Shown here: piece by piece, positions 11,793 through 23,800 of the stretch
How the letters are laid out: each line of letters starts with the position of its first letter
How positions within the stretch are numbered: the first letter of the stretch is position 1
Source: Corylus avellana
Lineage: Eukaryota; Streptophyta; Magnoliopsida; Fagales; Betulaceae
Assembly (NCBI RefSeq): GCF_901000735.1
Contig: NC_081542.1
Coordinates: 30,238,838 to 30,302,837 of the forward strand
Direction of reading: 5' to 3'
DNA: 64,000 nucleotides
Translations under genes and position numbers: made by a program
Notes under the pieces: generated by a model
The model's input: the letters and a program-made list of their open reading frames with translations, nothing else
Databases searched by the model: none
What the model was told of the DNA's origin: nothing

Positions 11793-13447
11793 ATTTAGGT
11801 GAGTAAATAACATGTCTAGGAATGGTTGTTTTGCTTATTTTTGAAAATCCTAGAGCATGCTGTTTTTCTTTGCTTTGCATTTTTTTTTTTTTTGCTTTCT
11901 AGTTTATGCATAATTTTTTTTTTTGTTACACATTTTGTGTGAAGAGTGTATACATGTTTATTTTGAGATTCTTGTTATGAGGCATATTCATAAAGGACTT
12001 TTCAAGAAATTCGTATGTTATGATCTTTTGAAGGTTTATAGATGAGATGTTGTGTGCGGACCACCAAGATTTTTGTCTACTTGCTAATCAAGTGTTCATG
12101 AATGTGTAATGTCGTATGAAGACCTAGAAGTAGTTATTAAACCAAATCATTATTTTGTAGTGGGACCTATAAGATGTGACGAAAGTTTAATGCTAAAGAA
12201 CATTCATGTATTGCCTGTTGTAATCTCAATTCAAACATGTTGTTTTTCTTTGTTGCCCTTCTTTGTGGTTTATTTGTGTTAATAAATTTTTGAGAAAGGA
12301 ATTGGTGTTGCAAAGATGTTTGAAATGGTAAGATGGATATATGCTTTAAATGCTTTTTAATTGCTTAATTGGAAATCCTCTTAATTTATGTACCTATGGA
12401 ATACACTTATCATGCTTGAGTTGATTATCTTTATAATGAACTGTCATCGATCCATTCAAGTATGTGTTTTTGTAGTACATTTCATTTATGCTATCTCTAT
12501 GCACTTAAGCTTCAAGAAGGAATGTCAATCCATGACAAATTTGTTATGTTGAACAAACCATATGCATATGATGGATTTTTTTTTTTGTGGGTTAAAATTG
12601 ACCAAATGTTGGTTGAACCTAGAACCTATAAATTCCAGTTCAAATCCTTATGTCTTGTACTTTAATTTTTATGAAAGACACGTTCTCAAAGAGAAAATCT
12701 AAAGTGAAATGTGCAAAGTACCAAAATATTCCAAAAAGGGAATTTTCACTGTGTCAATTTTTTGTGCCTGGCTCATCCATAATTAAAATTCCGGATGTAG
12801 TTTCTGAGCCTTGTGATAAGACTAAGGGGGAGAATATTGAATGAGGGTGACTAGGCCCTAGTAAGGTTTGACTTCTAACCTAACAAGATATGAATTTCTT
12901 TCATATGGTTTGGAAGTTTTAATATGCCTTCTTTGTCAATATATGTTTGTCCATTGCTTGACTCTTGACTGTGGCTTATCACACACAACACATGTAGCAT
13001 AAATAGTGATGGTACCTAATGGCATGACATGAGTTGCAACAATGATTTTGTATATTCATCTTTCGATACTCTTGCATGCTTTGAGTATTTTTTTTGGCAC
13101 ATTCAACAAGAGTTTCTTATAATCTGCAATTTTTGATCATTTATTAGATATACTCTTCTTACAAATATTCTTGTTTGAAACATTTTTCCCTTGTTGATAT
13201 TGAGTCACACATTGAGGGGGAGTTTTTACTGATGTTTCTTCATGATCTTGTATTACTTCATTCATGTTCTGTTATCTGTGATCATGAGTTCTATTTTTGT
13301 ATTCCTGTTCCATATATGCCTTGATGTATTTTGTGAGGTGTTTCAGGAAATATGAAGACCTTTTGTCATTTTGTGACAAAAAGGGGGAGTAAATATGGGG
13401 AGATGATGGGATTGGCTTGGGCATTTTGGTTTTGTCATCGAATTGCC
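11793..13447 (+). other. non-coding internal region of element 1
   Basis: It follows the gag stop and ends at the polypurine tract. I see no protease, integrase or reverse-transcriptase motif in any frame. It contains several GGGGGAG motifs (near 12826, 13215 and 13380). The last ~150 bp (AAAATGCCC-like, GGGGAGATGATGGGATTGGC) are conserved with element 2. Confidence 0.7.
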
Positions 13448-13459
13448 AAAGGGGGAGTT
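13448..13459 (+). other. polypurine tract of element 1
   Basis: AAAGGGGGAG lies directly before the 3' LTR and is the expected plus-strand primer. The same string precedes the 3' LTR of element 2. Confidence 0.85.
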
Positions 13460-14396
13460 TGTTAGCTCTTCTGTTGGCTTAATTCAGTTCCAAAATGCAG
13501 AGGCTACTATTCATGGGCTCAAACACTGATATAGAATGCTCAGAATCCAATCTCCACTGTTCATAATGTAGATTCATGTGTCATGAACGTCCCTGCAAAA
13601 TTTTAGCTCAATTGGACCACAAATGCCCATCGATCGGAGCTGTTGATCAAGATTGGATTGCATTTCCAGAATGCTGTTTTCTCCCCACTGCAGGCCATGT
13701 CCGGACGCGGTGCTAGGCTACCTGGACAGGCTTTCCAGAAACTCTATTTTTGCTCTGCAAGGCCCTGTCCGGACAGTTTATTAACCTGTCCGGACACCCC
13801 GTACATATTATGCCCAAAAACGTGTTTTTAGTGGGCCCAGGTCTAGGGTTTGATGTACTGATTATATACATCATTATAGAAGAGAGATGAACAAATTTTC
13901 ACCCCAAAATTTTTATTGGAGGCTGTGCTAAGAGAGATCATATGTGGTGAGCGATAAATTGAATCTCTTAGAGTTTTAATTATTCCTTTGATAAATCTAT
14001 GGTTGAGAAGTCTATCGGAAGGTTCGGTAAAAGGAAATCATATAGAAGAATTGTGCCAGATGGTCTGGAAAGGGCTACTATGGTCGAAGTCAAGTAGGTC
14101 GCTTGTCGTGTGCAAGGAAGTATCAATTGCAAAGGTTTTGTAATTCTTCTTGTATTCCTTATTGTTCTTATAGTGGATTGATTTCTTAGGTTTGGCTACC
14201 GCGAAGAAGTTTTACATTTAGAGAGTTCTCTAAATGGTTTCCTCTTCGTAACCAAACATCTGTGTTCTTGAATATTCATTACATATCTGTGTTTGGTTGA
14301 ATATTAACTATTAGGTTAGATCTTATCTGCATACTCTTTGTAAAACACCTAGACAATTCGAATAGGTGTCGTTTGGAGTCGTATTTAGGTTTTTCA
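13460..14396 (+). repeat. 3' LTR of copia-type element 1
   Basis: It starts TGTTAGCTC after the polypurine tract and ends TTTTTCA before the CTAAT target-site duplication. It has the same organisation as the 5' LTR, including the TCCGGAC motifs and the ATTATAGAAGAGA block. Confidence 0.9.
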
Positions 14397-16114
14397 CTAA
14401 TAATAGGGCATCAACATCGATTTTAAAGTCGGTGTTGATGTGTTACTATTTGATTTGAGTTTATATAGATTTTTTTCTAATTTAAAAGTAAATTTGACTT
14501 GTTTTGACAACCAAACCATAGGAAAAAAAAAAAAAAAAAACCCTAAATGATTGTAAAATCCTTGAAGCCGTTAATTCTATTGGTATAGTAATTGATGCTT
14601 TTCTTCCCCATTGGTGCTTAAAAGAAGTAACTTTTTCACCACAAAAAGATATATAAAGAAAGAAGAAAATTCGGAGACGAGAGGTAGCAATCCTCAAGAA
14701 ATCAAAGATGTGCTTTTTGACTACTCTTCCTTAGAGCTACATCCCCTTTTATGAAGTAATTGTGCGAACCCATGTAGAAAAACAAATCATTTGTAAAATA
14801 AAAATAAACTGTTAATTTTGTTGTAGGAGTTTCTAGGGGTTTTGACAGCTTTTTCTTATTTCTTATGTTTTTTTTTAATATTTTCACTTATAAGAAAGGC
14901 ATCAACGTCAACCTTACGGTCAACGCTGATAAACATGTACCAATGCCAACTTGTTGATGTTGACGCTGATAAAACGACATCAACGTCGATTTTAAAGTCG
15001 GCGTTGATGTGTTATTGTTTGATTTGAGTTTATACTGAGTTTTTGGTCCTTTTGTACTCGGCATACAAGCCGATGACTTTTTGTTTTTTCCTTTAGTTGT
15101 CTAAACAAGTCAAATTTTCTTTTAAATTAAAAAAAAAGTCAAGAAAACTATTCGGTGACGTTCGGTATCAATCCTCAAAAAATCAAAATTAAAACAATTA
15201 TATTCATGAAATTACTTTAACTACCCAAGGAAAAAAAAAAAAAACCTAAATGATTGAAAAATCCTAGAAGCTCTTAATTGTATTGTGATATAGGGTTTGA
15301 TGCTTTTCTTCTCAATTGGTACTTAAAAGAAGTAACTTTTTACCTCAAAAAGATATTTAAAGAAACAAGAAAATTTGGAGACTAGAGGTATCAATCCTCA
15401 AGAAATCAAAGATGCGCTTTTTGATTACTCTTCCTTAGAGCTACATCCCCTTTTATGAAGTAATTGTGCGAACCCATGTTGAAAAACAAGAAATTTGGAA
15501 AATAAATATAAATTTTTAATCTGTTGTAGAAGTTTCTATAAGTTCAGACGACTTTTTTTTTTCATTCTTCTTTTTTTAATATTTCACTTATATGAAAGGC
15601 ATCAACGTAAACCTTACAGTCAACGCTAATAAATATGTATCAACACCAACTTGTTGATGTTGACGCTGATAATACGACATCAATGTCGATTTTAAAGTTG
15701 GCGTTGATGTGTTATTAATTGATTAGAGTTTATATAGAGTTTTTGCTCCTTTTGTACTCGGCATACAAGCCAAAGATTTTTTTTATTTATTTATTTTTTA
15801 TATTTTTATTTTTTATTTTTCCATTGGTTGTAAAAACAAGTCAAATTTCCTTTTAATTTTTTTTTAAAAAAATGGTCAAGAAAACTATTCGCAGATATCC
15901 AGTATCAATCCTCAAAAAATCAAAATTATAACAATTATATTCATGAAATTACTTTAACTGCCCAAAGGAAAAAAAAAAAAAAAACCCTAAATGATTGTCA
16001 AATCGTAGAAGCCGTTCATTGTATTGTTATAGTGTTTGATGGTTTTCGTCTCCAATGGTGCTTAAAAGAAGTAACTTTTTAACACAAAAAGATATATAAA
16101 GGAAAAAGAAAATT

Positions 16115-16189
16115 TGGAGACGTGAGGTATCGATCCTCAAGAAATCAAAGATGCGCTTTTTGATTACTCTTCCTTTGAGCTACATCCCC
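16115..16189 (-). repeat. tRNA-Ala-like module (half A), left-array example
   Basis: On the minus strand the 75 nt start GGGGATGTAGCTCAAAGG, as in plant tRNA-Ala, carry a CGCAT string in the anticodon-loop position (CGC would be an Ala anticodon), have box B GGATCGATACC and end CGTCTCCA. The acceptor stem GGGGATG/CGTCTCC pairs at all seven positions with two G-T pairs, and TGAGG/CCTCA forms a perfect five-pair T stem around a seven-base loop. The anticodon loop is too long for a normal tRNA, so I call it tRNA-derived rather than a working tRNA gene. Confidence 0.72.
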
Positions 16190-18339
16190 TTTTATGAAGT
16201 AATTGTGCGAACCCAAGTTGAAAAACAAGACATTTGTAAAATAAATATAAGTTGTCAATTTTGTGGTAAGAGTTTCTAGGTGTTTTGACGACTTTTTTAT
16301 CTTTCTTTTATTTTTTTTTTTTTAATATTTTCACTTATAAGAAAGGCATCAACGTCAACCATACGGTCAATGCTGATAAACATGTATCAACGCCAACTTG
16401 TTGATGTTGACGCTGATAATATGACTTCAACGTCAATTTTAAAGTCGGCGTTGATGTGTTATTGTTTGATTTGAGTTTATACAGAGTTTGTGCTCCTTCT
16501 GTACTCGGCATACAAGCAGATGATTTTTTGTTTTTTCCCTTGGTTGTCAAAGCCAGTCAAATTTTATTTTAAATTAAAAAAATATGTCAAGAAAACTATT
16601 TGGAGACATCCGGTATCTAGCCTCAAAAAATCAAATTTATAACAATTATATTCATGAAATTACTTTAACTACCCAAGGACAAAAAAAAAAAAACCTAATT
16701 GATTGTCAAATCGTGGAAGCTGTTAATTGTATTGTTATAGTGTTTCAAGGTTTTCTTCTCCATTGGTGCTTAAAAAAAGTAACTTTTTACCTCGAAAAGA
16801 TATTTATTGAACCAAGAAGATTTGGAGACGTGAGGTATCAATCCTCAAGAAATCGAAGATGTGTTTGATGATTACTCTTGTGTTGAGCTACATCGCCTTT
16901 TATGAAGTAATTGTGCGAACCCAAGTAGAAAAACAAGACATTTGTAAAATAAATATAAATTTTTAATTTTGTTGTAGGAGTTTCTAGGGGTTCAGACGAC
17001 TTCTATTTCTTTCTTCTTTTTTTAATATTTTCACTTATATGAAAGGCATCAACGTCAACCTTACGTTCAACGCTGATAAACATGTATCAACGCCAACTTG
17101 TGGATGTTGACGCTGATAATACGACTTCAACGTCAATTTTAAAGTCGACGTTCATGTGTTATTGTTTGATTTGAGTTTATACAGAGTTTGGGCTCGTTTT
17201 GTACTCGGCATACAAGCTGAAGATTTTTTGATTTTTCCATTGGTTGTCAAAACAAGTCAAATTTTCTTTTAAATTAAAAAAAGAAGTCAAGAAAACTATT
17301 CGGAGACATCTGGTATCAACCCTCAAAAAATCAAATTTATAACAATTATATTCATGAAATTACTTTAACTACCCAAGGAAAAAAGAAAAAACCTAAATGA
17401 TTGTCAAATTGTGGAAGCCGTTAATTGTATTGTTGTAGTGTTTGATGCTTTTCTTCTTAATTGCTCTTTAAAAGAAGTAACTTTTTACCTCAAAAAGATA
17501 TTTAAAGAAACAAGAAGATTTGGAGACGTGAGGTATCGATCCTCAAGAAATCGAGGATGTAATTTATGATTACTCTTGCTTTGAGCTACATCCTCTTTTA
17601 TGAAGTAATTGTGCGAACCCATGTAGAAAAACAACACATATGTAAAATAAATATAAATTTTTAATTTTGTTGTAGGAGTTTCTACGGGTTTAGACGACTT
17701 TTTTTTCTTTCTTCTTTGTTTAATATTTTTACTTTAATGAATGGCGTCAACGTCAACCTTATAGTCAACGCTGATAAACTTGTATCAACGCCAACTTGTT
17801 GATGTTGACGCTGATAATACAACATCAAGGTCGATTTTAAAGTCGGCGTTGATGTGTTATTATTTGATTAGAGTTTATACAGAGTTTTTGCTCCTTTTGT
17901 ACTCGACATACAAGCCGATGATTTTTTGTTTTTTCCATTGGTTGTCAAAACAAATCAAATTTTCTTTGATATTAAAAAAAAAAGTCAAGAAAACTATTCT
18001 GAGACATCTGGTATCAACCCTCAAAAAGTAAAATTTATAACAATTATATTCATGAAATTACTTTAACTAGCCAAGGAAAAAAAAAAAAAAACCTAAATGA
18101 TTGTCAAATCGTGGAAGCCGTTAACTGTATTGTTATAGTGTTTGATGCTATTCTTCTCAATTGGTGCTTAAAAGAAGTAACTTTTTACCTCAAAAAGATA
18201 TTTAAAGGAAGAAGAAACTTTGGAGTCGAGAGGTATCGATCCTTAGGAAATCAAAGATGCGCTTTTTGATTACTGTTCCTTTGAGCTACATCCCCATTTA
18301 TGAAGTAATTGTGCGAACCTATGTTGAAAAACAAGACAT

Positions 18340-20850
18340 TTGTAAAATAAATATAAGTTGTCAATTTTGTGGTAAGAGTTTCTAGGTGTTTTGACGACTT
18401 TTTTATCTTTCTTTTATCCTTTTTTTTTTTTTAATATTTTCACTTATAAGAAAGGCATCAACGTCAACCATATGGTCAATGCTGTTAAACATGTATCAAC
18501 GCCAACTTGTTGATGTTGACGCTGATAATACGACATCAATGTCGATTTTAAAGTCGGCATTGATGTGTTATTATTTGATTAGAGTTTATACAGAGTTTGT
18601 GCTCCTTGTGTGCTCGGAATACAAGCTGATGATTTTTTGTTTTTTCCATTGGTTGTCAAAAGAAGTCAAATTTTCAATTAAGTTAAAAAAAGAAGTCAAG
18701 AAAACTATTCGGAGACATCCGGTTTCAACTCTCAAAAAATCAAATTTATAACAATTATATTCATGAAATTACTTTAACTACCCAAGGAAAAAAAGAAGAA
18801 GACCTAAATGATTGTCAAATTGTGGAAGCCTTTAATTGTAGTGTTATAGTGTTTGGAGGTTTTCTTCTCCATTGTTGCTTAAAAGAAGTAACTTTTTACC
18901 TCAAAAAGATATTTAAAGAAACAAGAAGATTTGGAGACGTGAGGTATCGATCCTCAAGAAATCGAGGATGCGTTTTATGATTACTCTTGCTTTGAGCTAC
19001 ATCTCCTATTATGAAGTAATTGTGCGAACCCTTGTAGAAAAACAACACATACGTAAAATAAATATAAATTTTTAATTTTGTTGTAGGAGTTTCTAGGGGT
19101 TTAGACGACTTTTTTTTTTCTTTCTTCTTTGTTTAATATTTTTACTTATATGGAAGGCATCAACGTCAACCTTATGGTCAACACTAATAAACTTGTATCA
19201 ACGCCAACTTGTTGATGTTGACGCTGATAATACGACATCAAGGTCGATTTTAATGTCGGTGTTGATGTGTTATTATTTGATTGGTTTTATATAGAGTTTG
19301 TGCTCCTTTTGTACTCGGCATAAAAGCCGATGATTTTTTGTTTTTTCCATTGGTTGTCAAAACAAGTCAAATTTTCTTTTAAATTAAAAAAAAAAAGTCA
19401 CGAAAACTACCTGGAGACATCCGGTATCAACCCTCTAAAAATCAAATTTATAACAATTATATTCATGAAATTACTTTAACTAGCCAAGGAAAAAAAAAAA
19501 AAAAAAAACCTAAATGATTGTCAAATCGTGGAAGCCGTTAATTGTATTGTTATAGTGTTTGATGCTATTCTTCTCAATTGGTGCTTAAAAGAAGTAACTT
19601 TTAACCTCAAAAGAAATTTAAAGGAACAAGAAAATTTGGGGACGAGAGGTATCGATACTCAAGAAATCAAAGATGCGCTTTTTGATTACTGTTCCTTTGA
19701 GCTACATCCCTATTTATGAAGTAATTGTGCGAACCCATGTTGAAAAACAAGACATTTGTAAAATAAATATAAGTTGTCAATTTTGTGGTAAGAGTTTCTA
19801 GGTGTTTTGATGACTTTTTTATCTTTCTTTTATCCCTTTTTTTTTTTTTTTTTAATATTTTCACTTATAAGAAAGGCATCAACATCAACCATATGGTCAA
19901 TGCTGTTAAACATGTATCAACGCCAACTTGTTGATGTTGACGCTGATAATACGACATCAATGTCGATTTTAAAGTCGGCATTGATGTGTTATTGTTTGAT
20001 TTGAGTTTATACGGAGTTTGGGCTCGTTTTGTACTCGGCATACAAGCTGAAGATTTTTTGTTTTTTCCATTGGTTGTCAAAACAAGTGAAATTTTCTTTT
20101 AAATTAAAAAAAGAAGTCAAGAAAACTATTCGGAGACATCTGGTATCAACCCTCAAAAAATCAAATTTATAACAATTATATTCATGAAATTACTTTAACT
20201 ACCCAAGGAAAAAAAAAAAAAACCTAAATGATTGTCAAATTGTGGAAGCCGTTAATTGTATTGTTGTAGTGTTTGATGCTTTTCTTCTTAATTGCTGTTT
20301 AAAAGAAGTAACTTTTTACCTCAAAAAGATATTTAAAGAAACAAGAAGATTTGGAGACGTGAGGTATCGATCCTCAAGAAATCGAAGATGCGTTTTATGA
20401 TTACTCTTGCTTTGAGCTACATCTCCTATTATGAAGTAATTGTGCGAACCCTTGTAGAAAAACAACACATACGTAAAATAAATATAAATTTTTAATTTTG
20501 TTGTAGGAGTTTCTAGGGGTTTAGACGACTTTTTTTTTTCTTTCTTCTTTGTTTAATATTTTTACTTATATGGAAGGCATCAACGTCAACCTTATGGTCA
20601 ACACTAATAAACTTGTATCAACGCCAACTTGTTGATGTTGACGCTGATAATACGACATCAAGGTCGATTTTAATGTCGGTGTTGATGTGTTATTATTTGA
20701 TTGGTTTTATATAGAGTTTGTGCTCCTTTTGTACTCGGCATAAAAGCCGATGATTTTTTGTTTTTTCCATTGGTTGTCAAAACAAGTCAAATTTTCTTTT
20801 AAATTAAAAAAATAAGTCAAGAAAACTATTCGGAGACATCCGGTACCTAC
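18340..20850. repeat. higher-order ~1420-bp duplication within the array
   Basis: Sequence at about 18340-18560 and 18900-19430 recurs nearly unchanged 1416-1421 bp downstream; for example the block at 19101 reappears at 20521 with shared private variants. The intervening patch at 20000-20390 instead matches 17170-17560 (offset 2830), so the second copy is a mosaic. Confidence 0.75.
19915..19987. repeat. twin hairpin of the monomer, representative copy
   Basis: Hairpin 1 has 13-base arms at 19915-19927 and 19936-19948 (11 of 13 pairs) and an eight-base loop. Hairpin 2 has arms ACATCAATGTCGA (19954-19966) and TCGGCATTGATGT (19975-19987) with an eight-base loop TTTTAAAG; all 13 positions pair, counting one G-T. 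Five bases separate them. The same pair is present in most monomers. Confidence 0.75.
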
Positions 20851-23800
20851 CCTCAAAAAATCAAATTTATAACAATTATATTCTTAAAATTACTTTAACT
20901 TCCCAAGGAAAAAAAAAAAAAACCTAAATGATTGTCAAATCGTGGAAGCCGTTAATTGTATTGTTATAGTCTTTAAAGGTTTTCTTCTCCATTGGTGCTT
21001 AAAAGAAGTAACTTTTTACCTCAAAAAGATATTTATTGAACCAAGAAGATTTGGAGACGTGAGCTATCGATCCTCAAGAAATCGAAGATGCATTTTATGA
21101 TTACCCTTGCTTTGAGCTACATCGCCTTTTATGAAGTAATTGTGCGAACCCATGTAGAAAAACAAGACATTGGTAAAGTAAATATAAATTTTTAATTTTG
21201 TTGTAGGAGTTTGTAGGGGTTCAGATGACTTTTTTTCTTTCTTCTTTTTTTAATATTTTCACTTATATGAAAGGCATGAACATCAACCTGATGGTCAACG
21301 CTGATAAACATGTATGAACGCCAACTTGTTGATGTTGACGCTGAGAACACAACTTCAACGCCAATTTTAAAGTCGGCGTTTATGTGTTATTAGTTGATTT
21401 GTGTTTATACAAAGTTTGTGCTCCGTTTGTACTTGGCATACAAGCTGAAGATTTTTTGTTTTTTTCCATTGGTTGTCAAAACAAGTCAAATTTTCAATTA
21501 AGTTAAAAAATAAAAAGTCAAGAAAACTATTCGGAGACATCCGGTATCAACCCTCAAAAAATCAAATTTATCACATTTATATTCATGAAATTACTTTAAC
21601 TACCCATGGAAAAAAAAAAAAATTCTAAATGATTGTAAAATCCTTGAAGCCATTAATTGTATTGTTATAGTGTTTGATGCTTTTCTTCTCCATTGGTGCT
21701 TAAAAAAAGTGACTTTTTACGTCAAAAAGATATATAAAGAAACAAGAAAACTTGGAGACACGAGCTATCGATCCTCACGAAATTAGAGATGCGCTCTTTG
21801 ATTACTCTTCCTTTGAGCTACATCCCCTTTTATGAAGTAATTGTGCGAACCCATGTTGAAAACAAGATATTTGTAAAAGAAATATAAATTTTTAATTTTG
21901 TAGTAGGAGTTTCTAGGGGTTCAGATGACTTTTTTTTCCTAGTTCTTTTTTTTTAATATTTTCACTTATATGAAAGGCATTAACGTCAACCTTACAGGCA
22001 ACGCTAATAAACATGTATCAACGCCAACTTGTTGATGTTGACGCTGATAATACGACATCAATGTTGATTTTAAAGTCGGCGTTGGATGTGTTATTGTTTG
22101 AATTGAGTTTATACAGAGTTTGTGCTCCTTTTGTGCTCGGCATACAAGCCGATGATTTTTTGTTTTTTCCATTGGTTGTCAAAACAAGTCAAATATTCTT
22201 TTAAATTAAAAAGAAAAAGTCAAAATAACTATTCGGAGACATCCGGTATCAATTCTCAAAAATCAAAATTATAACAGTTATATTCATGAAATTACTTTAA
22301 CTACACAAGGAAAAAAAAAAAAAAAACCTAAATGATTGTAAAATCCTACAAGCCATTAATTGTATTGTTATAGAGTTTGATGCTTTTCTTCTCCATTGGT
22401 GCTTAAAAGAACTAACTTTTTACCTCAAAAAGATATCTAAAGAAACAAGAAAACTTGGAGACACGAGGTATCGATCCTCAAGAAATCAAAGATGCGCTTT
22501 TTGATTACTCTTCCTTTGAGCTACATCCCCTTTTATGGAGTAATTGTGAGAACCCATGTTGAAAAACGAGATATTTGTAAAATAAATATAAATTTTTAAT
22601 TTTGTAGTTGGAGTTTCTAGGGGTTCAGACGACATTTTTTTTTTTTTTTCATTTGTTGTCAAAACAAGTAAATTTTCTAAAAAATGGTTTAGAAAACTAT
22701 TTGGAGATATCCGGTAACAATCCTCAAAAAAATCAAAATTATAACAATTATATTCATAAAATTACTTTAACTACCCAAGGAAAAAAAAAAAAAAACCTAA
22801 ATGATTGTCAAATCGTAGAAGCCATTCATTCTATTGTTATAGTGTTTGATGGTTTTCGTCTCCATTGGTGCTTAAAAGAAGTAACTTTTTACCTCAAAAA
22901 GATATATAAAGAAAAAAGAAAATCTGGAGACATGAGGTATCAATCCTCAAGAAATCAAAGATACGCTTTTTGATTACTCTTACTTTGAGCTACATCCCCT
23001 TTTATGAAGTAATTGTGTGAACCCATGTAGAAAAACAAGACATTGTAAAATGAATATAAATAGTTAAATTTGTTATAGGAGTTTGAAGGGGTATAGGCAA
23101 CTTTTTTTTTTTTTTTTTTTTTTTTTTCACTTTTAACAAAGGCATCAACGTCAACCTTACGGTCAACGCTAATACACATGTATCAACGCCAACTTGTTGA
23201 TGTTGACACTGATAATACGACATCAATGTCGATTTTAAAGTCGGCGTTGATGTGTTATTGTTTGAATTGAGTTGACACAGAGTTTGTGCTCCTTTTGTAC
23301 TTGGCATACAAGCCGATGATTTTTAGTTTTTTCCATTGGTTGTCAAAACAAGTCAAATTTTCTCTTAAATTAAAAAAAAAAGTCAAGAAAACTACGCAGA
23401 GACATCCAGTATCAATTCTCAAAAATCAAAATTATAAGAATTATATTCATGAAATTCCTAGAAGCGGTTAATTGTATTGTTATAGTGTGTGATGCTTTTC
23501 TTCTCCATTGGTGCTTAAAAGAAGTAACTTTTTACCTAAAAAAGATATTTAAAGAACCAAGAAAATTCGAAGACATGAGGTATCGATTTCAAGAAATCAA
23601 AGATGCGCTTTTTGATTACTCTTCCTTTGAGCTACATCCCCTTTTATGTAGTAATTGTGGGAACCCATGTTGGAAAACAAGACATTTGTAAAATAAAAAT
23701 AATTTGTTAATTTTGTGGTAGGAGTTTCTAGGTGTTTTGACGATTTTTTTTATCTTCTTCCTTTTTTTTTTTTTTTTTTTAATATTTTCACTTATAAGAA

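Larger units (their letters stand above)
9827..14396 (+). mobile_element. copia-type gag-only LTR element 1, inserted in the satellite
   Basis: The element is 4570 bp with two LTRs of about 940 bp, a tRNA-Met primer-binding site, a polypurine tract and a 5-bp target-site duplication CTAAT (9822-9826 and 14397-14401). Removing it and one CTAAT rejoins a satellite monomer exactly. The internal part is only ~2.7 kb and carries a decayed gag with no protease, integrase or reverse transcriptase, so it is non-autonomous. The two LTRs differ at about 19 of the first 195 bases by eye, so this copy is fairly old. Confidence 0.92.

Noticed and set aside
12462..12844. Open frames after gag in element 1, considered as pol remnants
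   Set aside because: No protease, integrase, reverse transcriptase or RNase H motif is visible in any frame.
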